Below, piece by piece: positions 7,492-13,742 of a stretch of 29,324 nucleotides of DNA (positions are counted from its first letter, which is position 1; every line of letters begins with the position of its first letter). The notes under the pieces are model-generated. The model was not told where the DNA came from. It saw only the letters and a list, made by a program, of their open reading frames with translations, and did not search any database. The translations under genes were made by a program, and so were the position numbers. The stretch is from RGIG9115 sp045648165 (lineage in GTDB: Bacteria; Bacillota; Clostridia; UBA1381), in NCBI GenBank assembly GCA_045648165.1, contig JAZRNL010000047.1, positions 1 through 29,324 of the forward strand, read 5' to 3'.

Positions 7492-7992
7492 ATGGAAATA
7501 AATAAAAAAGGTGTGGTATTCAGGCGCCTTAGGGAGCTTATGCTTTCATGCTTTGTTCTATCTTTGGTTGCAATGGTGCTGAATATTATGAACGTGATTG
7601 AAACAGCATACGGACTTATGATTTTACTCAGTATATTTTCTTTATTTTTCTGGGTAGTTAATATTCGTCAGATGAGAGACTGTTATTACGACCTTAAGGG
7701 TGATAAATCACATTTTAAACTGAACCTTATAGCATATCTTATTTTTATATGTGTAAATGCACTTTTGTTCCTTTTTGTATATTTCACAAGAGGTGAACTT
7801 TCACAGTATGTTTATACAGGTATTTTTGCACTTACAAAATTATTTAAGTATTTGCCACCGTATATAAACTCAAACTTTATGTCTGCTGCTGTTTTCCATA
7901 TAGTGGGTATCATTTTAGTATTTGTAGCACCGATGGGAATACGTATTGAAGAAGATTACAATGAAAAAAGCATACAAAAATCAGAAGATTAA
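7492..7992 (+). CDS. Small integral membrane protein of unknown function
   Basis: This 166-aa protein has four predicted membrane helices at about residues 16-36, 40-57, 78-98 and 134-152. The N-terminus is basic and the C-terminus charged (E-E-D-Y-N-E-K-S). The start has GGAGG three to four bases upstream (tight but usable); the nearest alternative is an out-of-frame ATG overlapping that site. I recognise no family. It sits alone between ackA and copA, pointing the same way as both. Its last codons and stop lie inside a terminator hairpin, so the terminator sequence also encodes its C-terminus. A link to copper handling is possible only by position. Confidence 0.75.
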   Translation: MEINKKGVVFRRLRELMLSCFVLSLVAMVLNIMNVIETAYGLMILLSIFSLFFWVVNIRQMRDCYYDLKGDKSHFKLNLIAYLIFICVNALLFLFVYFTRGELSQYVYTGIFALTKLFKYLPPYINSNFMSAAVFHIVGIILVFVAPMGIRIEEDYNEKSIQKSED

Positions 7993-8008
7993 TTTCTTCT
8001 GATTTTTT
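7976..8008 (+). terminator. Terminator overlapping a stop codon and abutting the copA ribosome site
   Basis: AAAAATCAGAAGA (7976-7988) pairs with TCTTCTGATTTTT (7995-8007) over a 6-nt loop that contains part of the TAA at 7990-7992, and a T-run ends at 8008. Stem and T-run are textbook. The copA Shine-Dalgarno AGGGAG starts one base later. Confidence 0.8.
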
Positions 8009-8022
8009 AGGGAGATGGGAAT

Positions 8023-10458
8023 ATGGAACAGTTCAGGGTTACAGGTATGAGTTGCGCTGCCTGCAGTGCAAGAGTTGAAAAGGCTGTCGGCAGTGTTGAC
8101 GGAGTGAGCTCGGTTTCCGTCAATTTGCTCACAGGCGCAATGTCTGTGGAAGGTGGAGCGAGGGACGAAATAATATCTGCAGTTGAAAAAGCAGGCTACG
8201 GAGTGGAGATTAAAAATGCAAGTAAAAAAGCATTTTCCTATGAAACTCCAAAAATGAGTGATGTTACCCATCTGGGAAAAAGGCTTGCTTCTTCACTTAT
8301 GTTTCTTCTGATTTTAATGTATATTTCTATGGGTCATATTATGTGGGGATGGCCTTTGCCTCGCTTTTTAGAAGGAAATCATATTGCAACGGGCATAGCA
8401 GAGCTTTTGCTCACAGTTTCAGTGCTTGTAATAAACAGGGATTTTTTTATAAAAGGTATAAATGCGGCGTTTAAAGGTGCTCCCAACATGGATACTCTTG
8501 TAGCGCTTGGTTCAGGTGCAGCATTTGTATATAGCATCTGTCTGCTTTTTGCAATGACTGCTTCCCCGGACGGTCACTCCTTGCTTCATGGATTATATTT
8601 TGAGTCTGCAGCTATGATAGTAACTCTTATAACCGTGGGAAAGCTTCTTGAGGCAAGGGCAAAGGGAAAAACAACCGATGCTTTGATGAGTCTTGCGGAT
8701 CTGGCTCCTAAAACTGCTACGGTTATTGTGGATGGTGCAGAAAAAATCATAGCAGCAGAAGATGTATGTGTTGGAGATATATTTATAGTAAAGCCGGGAG
8801 AGAGTATTCCTGCTGACGGTATTGTAATTGAGGGTGCCAGTGCGGTGGATGAATCTGCCCTTACGGGCGAAAGTATTCCGATGGATAAAGAAGACGGGGA
8901 TAAGGTATTTGCCGCAACTGTAAATCGGTCAGGGTTTATAAAATGCCGGGCAACATTTGTGGGAGAGGATACAGGACTTGCCCGTATAATCAAAGCGGTG
9001 AATGAAGCATCTTCCACCAAGGCTCCAATTGCAAAGGTTGCTGATAAGGTATCGGGAATTTTTGTGCCTTGTGTAATATCTATTGCTGCAGTTACAACTG
9101 TAATCTGGCTTTTATTGGGCAGAGAAATCGGATTCTCTATAGCCCGTGGTATATCTGTGCTTGTTATCAGTTGCCCCTGCGCTCTCGGGCTTGCAACTCC
9201 CGTTGCGGTAACCGTAGGAAGCGGCGTGGGTGCGAAAATGGGTGTTCTTTTTAAAAATGCCGCCAGCCTTGAGGAGGCAGGCAGAGCAAAAATCGTTGCC
9301 CTTGATAAAACAGGAACAATCACAAAGGGAGAGCCCACGGTAACAGATGTTATACCTGAACCCGAAATTGAAGAAAAAGAGCTGCTTACCATAGCGCTGG
9401 CTTTAGAGAGTAAGAGTGAGCATCCTCTTGCAAAGGCAGTAATCCGTCATTGTGAAAATCTTGGAATGAAGCCGTTTGATATTACAGATTTTGAAATTTT
9501 TCCGGGCAATGGTCTTTCAGGCATTGTAAATGGTGCAAAACTTATAGGGGGAAGTGTAAAATTCATAAACCCCTGTGATAGGATTTTGGATATGTCAAAG
9601 CTTCTTGCAGAGCAGGGGAAAACACCTCTTATTTTCAAGAAAAACGACACTGTTCTTGGGATTATAGGAGTTGCGGATGAAATAAAGGACGATAGTAAAG
9701 ATGCAATAAAAGCGTTTAAAAAAATGGGAATGGAAGTTGTTATGATAACAGGTGACAACGAAAAAACTGCAAATGCCATCGGAGAAAAATGCGGAGTAGA
9801 TAGGATAATAGCAGACGTTCTGCCCGAGGGCAAGGCAGACGCCATTAAAAAGCTTAAGCAAAAAGGTAAGGTTGCGATGGTGGGGGATGGTATAAATGAC
9901 GCTCCCGCTCTTACTCTCGCAGATACGGGCATTGCAATCGGAGCCGGAACAGATATTGCTATTGATGCGGCGGATATTGTGCTTATGAACAGCAGTCTTT
10001 CCGATGCGGTATCGGCAATTGCTCTGAGTCGTAAAACCCTTAGGAATATATATGAAAATCTGTTTTGGGCATTTATATACAATGTAATCGGAATTCCCAT
10101 TGCGGCGGGAGCACTTGTTCCTTTTGGAATAGAGCTCAGTCCTATGCTTGGGGCCGCGGCAATGAGTTTATCCAGCTTCTGTGTTGTATCCAATGCTCTC
10201 AGAATTAGCACCTTCAAAAAAAATAAAAATGTAAAGGGGATTAAGAAAGTGAAAAAAGAACTTAAAATAGAAGGCATGATGTGTATGCACTGCTCAGGCA
10301 GAGTAAAATCTGCTCTGGAAGCTATGGACGGAGTAGAGACGGCAATCGTCAGTCACGAAACCAATAATGCAATTATAACCCTCACAAAGGAAATCCCTTA
10401 CGACGCGTTAAAAGCAACAGTTGAGGCAGAGGGGTATAAGGTTGTAGAAAAAGCTTGA
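8023..10458 (+). CDS. copA: Copper-exporting P1B-type ATPase with N- and C-terminal HMA domains
   Basis: This 811-aa membrane pump drives Cu+ (or Ag+) export with ATP. An N-terminal heavy-metal domain has G-M-S-C-A-A-C (Cys11, Cys14). Membrane helices follow, then the actuator T-G-E-S at 281-284, the C-P-C ion site at 384-386 that marks Cu+-type P1B pumps, the phosphorylated D428-K-T-G-T, and G-D-G-I-N-D with Asp622. A second metal domain, G-M-M-C-M-H-C (Cys754, Cys757), is fused at the C-terminus where many Firmicutes carry a separate CopZ chaperone gene. A possible internal ribosome site and GTG start lies just before that domain. No CsoR or CopY regulator is in the window. The stop codon overlaps the -35 box of the next gene's promoter. 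Confidence 0.96.
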   Translation: MEQFRVTGMSCAACSARVEKAVGSVDGVSSVSVNLLTGAMSVEGGARDEIISAVEKAGYGVEIKNASKKAFSYETPKMSDVTHLGKRLASSLMFLLILMYISMGHIMWGWPLPRFLEGNHIATGIAELLLTVSVLVINRDFFIKGINAAFKGAPNMDTLVALGSGAAFVYSICLLFAMTASPDGHSLLHGLYFESAAMIVTLITVGKLLEARAKGKTTDALMSLADLAPKTATVIVDGAEKIIAAEDVCVGDIFIVKPGESIPADGIVIEGASAVDESALTGESIPMDKEDGDKVFAATVNRSGFIKCRATFVGEDTGLARIIKAVNEASSTKAPIAKVADKVSGIFVPCVISIAAVTTVIWLLLGREIGFSIARGISVLVISCPCALGLATPVAVTVGSGVGAKMGVLFKNAASLEEAGRAKIVALDKTGTITKGEPTVTDVIPEPEIEEKELLTIALALESKSEHPLAKAVIRHCENLGMKPFDITDFEIFPGNGLSGIVNGAKLIGGSVKFINPCDRILDMSKLLAEQGKTPLIFKKNDTVLGIIGVADEIKDDSKDAIKAFKKMGMEVVMITGDNEKTANAIGEKCGVDRIIADVLPEGKADAIKKLKQKGKVAMVGDGINDAPALTLADTGIAIGAGTDIAIDAADIVLMNSSLSDAVSAIALSRKTLRNIYENLFWAFIYNVIGIPIAAGALVPFGIELSPMLGAAAMSLSSFCVVSNALRISTFKKNKNVKGIKKVKKELKIEGMMCMHCSGRVKSALEAMDGVETAIVSHETNNAIITLTKEIPYDALKATVEAEGYKVVEKA

Positions 10459-10483
10459 CAAAATAAAAAATATGGTGTATAAT
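10455..10483 (+). promoter_or_regulatory. Full-consensus sigma-A promoter of the Mn riboswitch transcript
   Basis: TTGACA (10455-10460), a 17-bp spacer and TATAAT (10478-10483) match both consensus boxes. The -35 box overlaps the TGA of copA. The predicted start falls at ~10490, just at the 5' end of the riboswitch. A strong constitutive promoter under leader control is typical of riboswitch genes. Confidence 0.9.
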
Positions 10484-10488
10484 TCTCT

Positions 10489-10595
10489 CAGATTAGGGAG
10501 TAGTTGGCATCGGATTTTTCGATGTTTACATTGCCGTCAATACGGTTTTTGAGTAAAAAACCCGGTTATGTAACTTTTGCAGCGAGACTTTTCTG
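10489..10595 (+). promoter_or_regulatory. yybP-ykoY (Mn2+-sensing) riboswitch aptamer
   Basis: The conserved 5' strand G-G-G-A-G-U-A-G (10497-10504) and 3' strand A-G-C-G-A-G-A-C (10581-10588) are both present. Between them are the internal C-G-U-C-A-A-U-A-C-G-G and C-C-C-G-G-U-U-A-U-G-U-A-A segments seen in this class, and an A/U hairpin GGTTTTT-gagt-AAAAACC. A short P1 can form between CAGA at 10489 and TCTG at 10592. Rfam class yybP-ykoY is established as a Mn2+ sensor that usually turns on metal-export genes. It precedes a CaCA cation exchanger, which fits. Confidence 0.88.
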
Positions 10596-10630
10596 TATTA
10601 TTTTAATGCAGAAAAGATCGCTGTTTTTTT
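10580..10630 (+). terminator. Riboswitch-controlled intrinsic terminator
   Basis: The left arm begins at the riboswitch 3' motif (CAGCGA, 10580-10585, then TTTTCTG). It pairs with CAGAAAA...TCGCTG (10609-10623), leaving a small internal bulge, and seven T's follow. Because the left arm is the conserved AGCGAGAC strand, aptamer folding and terminator folding exclude each other. Ligand binding should therefore permit transcription (ON switch). Confidence 0.85.
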
Positions 10631-10662
10631 GCGGCTTCTGCATACGAAAGGAAGAGATAAAA

Positions 10663-11589
10663 ATGGTAATGGTTTTACAGGTTTTGTTGTTGGTAGTGGG
10701 GTTTGCTATGCTTGTTAAAGGCGCCGATTGGTTTGTTGACGGTGCGGCAAGCGTTGCGGCAAAGTTTGGCATACCTCAGCTTGTAATCGGGCTTACGGTG
10801 GTTGCTATGGGAACGAGTGCGCCGGAGGCGGCGGTTAGTATTTCAGCCGCTATGGCAGGAAGTGCAGAAATAACAATCGGAAATATTGTGGGCAGTAATA
10901 TCTTGAATATTCTTATAATTCTGGGATTATCTGCAGTTATAGCTCCACTTGCGGTAGCTAAGTCCACTGTCCGGATAGAAATCCCGTTTATGATTTTAAT
11001 AACAATTATTCTTGCCCTTCTGGGCAGAAACGGATTAATTGGCAGAATTTCAAGTCTTGTTCTTCTTGTATTGTTTGTACTTTATCTTGCATATACAATT
11101 GTAGTTGCTATTAAGAATAAAGACGGAGATGGAGAAGAAATCAAACAAATGCCATTGTTAAAGGCTGTAATTTTTACTGTTATCGGTCTTGGTGTAGTCA
11201 TTATGGGAAGCCGTTTTACAGTTAGCTCAGCAAGCTATATAGCTAAGGCTATGGGACTTAGCGAACGTTTTATCGGCCTTACTATAGTGGCTCTCGGAAC
11301 ATCATTACCTGAGCTATTCACATCTGTTGCTGCGGCGCGTAAGAATAATGCGGATATTGCAATCGGAAACGTAGTAGGAAGTAATATATTCAATATTTTG
11401 TTTGTAGTAGGTCTTTCAGCTATGATAATCCCTGTTCCTTTTGCGTCAAACTTTATGTTCGACACAGGTGTATGTGCTGCAACTTCAGTGCTTCTCCTGC
11501 TTTGTTGCTTCAGATACCAGCGCCTTACAAGACCTGCCGGAATAATCATGCTTCTGTGCTATGCACTGTATTTTGTTATAATACTGTAA
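10663..11589 (+). CDS. CaCA-family (YrbG-like) cation exchanger, probably Mn2+/Ca2+ efflux
   Basis: This 308-aa polytopic protein has the two inverted alpha-repeats of the Ca2+:cation antiporter superfamily. Alpha-1 is at ~43-85 (G-L-T-V-V-A-M-G-T-S-A-P-E, then G-N-I-V-G-S-N). Alpha-2 is at ~205-246 (G-L-T-I-V-A-L-G-T-S-L-P-E, then G-N-V-V-G-S-N). A charged K-N-K-D-G-D-G-E-E loop at ~151-159 separates the halves. An upstream in-frame ATG at 10504 would put 53 residues across the riboswitch and terminator and is rejected; ATG 10663 has AAAGGAAG 8-9 bases before it. The Mn2+ riboswitch in its leader suggests that manganese is a physiological substrate, which is inference. Confidence 0.92.
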   Translation: MVMVLQVLLLVVGFAMLVKGADWFVDGAASVAAKFGIPQLVIGLTVVAMGTSAPEAAVSISAAMAGSAEITIGNIVGSNILNILIILGLSAVIAPLAVAKSTVRIEIPFMILITIILALLGRNGLIGRISSLVLLVLFVLYLAYTIVVAIKNKDGDGEEIKQMPLLKAVIFTVIGLGVVIMGSRFTVSSASYIAKAMGLSERFIGLTIVALGTSLPELFTSVAAARKNNADIAIGNVVGSNIFNILFVVGLSAMIIPVPFASNFMFDTGVCAATSVLLLLCCFRYQRLTRPAGIIMLLCYALYFVIIL

Positions 11590-11663
11590 TCATACTAAGT
11601 GATTTTGTATAATAAGCTTATTAAATTCACTTTGCGGTAACGTAAATTTAATCAAATTAATTG

Positions 11664-11692
11664 TTGCATTATTCTGCTTTGTGTGATATAAT
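11664..11692 (+). promoter_or_regulatory. Probable promoter of the glycosyltransferase transcript
   Basis: A perfect TATAAT (11687-11692) has a weak TTGCAT 17 bp upstream. The predicted start near 11699 leaves a ~125-nt leader. Just inside the leader is a 6-bp hairpin ACTGTA/TACAGT (11714-11719/11730-11735) followed by ATTATTTTTT, a possible weak attenuator. The 11590-11660 stretch after the exchanger gene shows nothing else I can support. Confidence 0.5.
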
Positions 11693-11767
11693 ACCCCGTG
11701 TGACTATTGGGGGACTGTATTTTTTTGTGTACAGTATTATTTTTTGAGAGCAAAGGAATTATTAATA

Positions 11768-11845
11768 ATGAAACAAAAGTGTTATAGAATATCTGAGCTT
11801 TCAGATATTGAGGGCAGATATAATGAATGTAATAGCAATAATTAA
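11768..11845 (+). CDS. Possible 25-aa leader peptide overlapping the glycosyltransferase start
   Basis: An ATG with AAAGGA about 11 bases upstream opens a 25-codon frame that runs through the hairpin at 11788-11809 and ends 22 bases inside the glycosyltransferase gene in another frame. The peptide (M-K-Q-K-C-Y-R-I-S-E-L-S-D-I) matches nothing I know. It could be a coupling or leader peptide, or chance. Confidence 0.25.
   Translation: MKQKCYRISELSDIEGRYNECNSNN
11788..11809 (+). promoter_or_regulatory. Perfect 9-bp inverted repeat just before the glycosyltransferase ribosome site
   Basis: AATATCTGA and TCAGATATT are separated by GCTT and end one base before the GAGGG ribosome site at 11810-11814. 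It could be an mRNA hairpin limiting translation or a DNA operator; the sequence does not say which. Confidence 0.5.
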
Positions 11846-13094
11846 TTATATTATATCGGTGCTTTTCGCAGTGTGCTATTCCTATCAGTTTATCTATGTG
11901 CTTATAGGAATGTTCAGAAAGCCCCGGAAGTATACCGCTAAAACGAACCACCGTTATGCGGCGGTTATTTCTGCAAGAAATGAAGAAAATGTAATAGCAA
12001 ATCTTATAGAAAGTATTAAAGACCAGGATTACCCCTCAGAGCTTATAGATACTTATGTGATTGCAGATAATTGTACAGACTCTACTGCAGACGTTGCAAG
12101 AGCTGCCGGAGCAAATGTTCTTGAACGTTATAACAATGAGCTTGTAGGCAAGGGTTATGCTCTTGACTGGTTTTTCAATATGCTTAAAAGCGAAGGTAAA
12201 GACGAGCTTTACGACGGCTATATAATAATAGATGCGGACAATGTGCTGGATAGAAAGTTCGTAGCGGAAATGAACGGGGTTTTTGATAATGGCTACCGAG
12301 TTGTAACAAGCTACCGTAATTCCAAAAATTATGGAGAGAACTGGATAACATCGGGGTATTCGCTATGGTTTATAAGAGAGGCCAGATATCTCAATAATGT
12401 AAGAATGCAACTTGGTACAAGCTGTGCAATTTCAGGTACGGGATTTTTGGTAAGCTCAGAAATTTTCCGTGAAAACGGAGGTTGGATACATCATCTTCTT
12501 ACAGAAGATATTGAATTTACAACCGATTGCATAATAAAAGGCGAAAGAATAGGTTACTGCGCAGATGCAATGCTCTACGACGAGCAGCCTGTAAAATTTC
12601 AGCAGTCATATGCTCAGCGATTGCGTTGGGCAAAGGGCTTTTATCAGGTGTTTAAAAAATACGGGGTAAAGCTGGTTAAGGGAATTTTTAAAGGCAGCTT
12701 TGCCTGCTACGATATGCTTATGACCCTTATGCCCGCTGTACTTCTTACCTTTGCAAGCGTATGTGTAAATCTTGCAGCAATTCCTATGGGAATAATAAAT
12801 CATAGTATGATAGGTTTTGCAGGTGCTATTATACCTGTTCTCCAGACGCTGGGATATATTTTTGGTATGTTTTTTATACTGGGGCTTCTAACAACCGTTA
12901 CCGAATGGAAGCAGATACACAGTAAATGGTATAAAAAGCTTATGTATCTTATCACTTTCCCGGTGTTTATGCTTACATACATCCCCATTTCATTTATTGC
13001 CCTTTTCCGCAAAGTGGAATGGACACCTATTGAGCATACTGTTTCTAAAACTGTTGAGGATATATGTAAAGAAGAGACTAATCTTAACAAATAA
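11823..13094 (+). CDS. Membrane glycosyltransferase family 2 (processive type)
   Basis: This 423-aa protein has an N-terminal membrane helix (~8-30), a GT-A catalytic domain and three or more C-terminal helices (~285-400). Catalytic motifs are I-S-A-R-N-E-E at ~49-55, the D-A-D metal site at 137-139, T-E-D at 227-229, and Q-R-L-R-W at 265-269. That set (D, DxD, TED, QxxRW) marks processive enzymes such as cellulose, hyaluronan or poly-GlcNAc synthases, and also some glycolipid synthases. An in-frame TTG at 11808 exists, but ATG 11823 with GAGGG is better. The gene is followed 51 bp later by a PgsA-like enzyme. The sugar donor cannot be read from the sequence. Confidence 0.88.
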   Translation: MNVIAIINYIISVLFAVCYSYQFIYVLIGMFRKPRKYTAKTNHRYAAVISARNEENVIANLIESIKDQDYPSELIDTYVIADNCTDSTADVARAAGANVLERYNNELVGKGYALDWFFNMLKSEGKDELYDGYIIIDADNVLDRKFVAEMNGVFDNGYRVVTSYRNSKNYGENWITSGYSLWFIREARYLNNVRMQLGTSCAISGTGFLVSSEIFRENGGWIHHLLTEDIEFTTDCIIKGERIGYCADAMLYDEQPVKFQQSYAQRLRWAKGFYQVFKKYGVKLVKGIFKGSFACYDMLMTLMPAVLLTFASVCVNLAAIPMGIINHSMIGFAGAIIPVLQTLGYIFGMFFILGLLTTVTEWKQIHSKWYKKLMYLITFPVFMLTYIPISFIALFRKVEWTPIEHTVSKTVEDICKEETNLNK

Positions 13095-13145
13095 CCTGAT
13101 TTTCAGATTTGTATTTTGTGCCCATGGTGTACAGAAAGGGATGTT

Positions 13146-13706
13146 TTGAAGTTGAAGAGATTATTTAAAAAATCGGAGGTTTTAACAGTTCCGAATTTGC
13201 TTAGCTTATTCAGATTATTGCTTCTTCCGGTTATAGTATGGCTATATGGTGTAAAGCATGATTATACTGCCGCAATAGCACTCCTTATTCTTTCGGGGCT
13301 TACAGACATAGTGGACGGATTTATTGCACGGAAGTTTAATATGGTTTCAGATTTAGGTAAAATTCTGGACCCTATTGCCGATAAGCTCACTCAGGGAGTT
13401 TTGCTTATATGCCTCGCAGTGAAGTATAAAATAATAATTCTGCTTGTGGTTGTATTTGCCCTTAAGGAATACATAATGATAACTCTGGGCTATATTGCAA
13501 TGAAGCGTAAAGACTCTGTTAACAGTGCAAAATGGTACGGAAAGCTTAACACTGTAATAATTTACAGCACAATAGTGTTAATCATAATGTTCCCCGGAAT
13601 CCCGGTTTCTGTGGTAAACCTGTTGTCACTTACCTGTATTGCAATGATTGTGGCATCTTTCGTAATGTACGCAAGGTTTTATCAGAGAATACTTAAAAAA
13701 GACTAA
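13146..13706 (+). CDS. pgsA: CDP-alcohol phosphatidyltransferase (PgsA-like)
   Basis: This 186-aa polytopic protein carries the complete family motif at residues 54-79: D54-x2-D57-G58-x2-A61-R62-x8-G71-x3-D75-x3-D79. The N-terminus T-V-P-N-L-L-S-L-F-R and the length suit phosphatidylglycerophosphate synthase, which joins CDP-diacylglycerol and glycerol-3-phosphate. CDP-alcohol-type cardiolipin synthase is an alternative. No ATG begins the frame in a good position. TTG 13146 lies five bases after AAAGGGA and is chosen; TTG 13152 or the earlier TTG 13116 are possible. It probably shares a transcript with the glycosyltransferase. Confidence 0.85.
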   Translation: MKLKRLFKKSEVLTVPNLLSLFRLLLLPVIVWLYGVKHDYTAAIALLILSGLTDIVDGFIARKFNMVSDLGKILDPIADKLTQGVLLICLAVKYKIIILLVVVFALKEYIMITLGYIAMKRKDSVNSAKWYGKLNTVIIYSTIVLIIMFPGIPVSVVNLLSLTCIAMIVASFVMYARFYQRILKKD

Positions 13707-13710
13707 ATAA

Positions 13711-13738
13711 AAAAAACGTCTCGTAGGAGACGTTTTTT
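13711..13738. terminator. Bidirectional terminator between pgsA and the ABC permease
   Basis: AAAAAACGTCTC (13711-13722) and GAGACGTTTTTT (13727-13738) form a perfect 12-bp stem with a GTAG loop. It serves two convergent genes, four bases from each stop. Confidence 0.92.
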
Positions 13739-13742
13739 ATGT

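Noticed and set aside
8586..9392. 268-codon minus-strand frame antisense to copA
   Set aside because: Low-complexity Ser/Thr/Ala-rich product typical of a reverse-frame shadow; copA is unambiguous on the other strand. The same applies to 2594-3319, 9447-10277 and 25394-25924.
10504..10662. 53-residue N-terminal extension of the CaCA exchanger
   Set aside because: It would be encoded by the riboswitch and its terminator, and the real start has its own ribosome site at 10648-10654.
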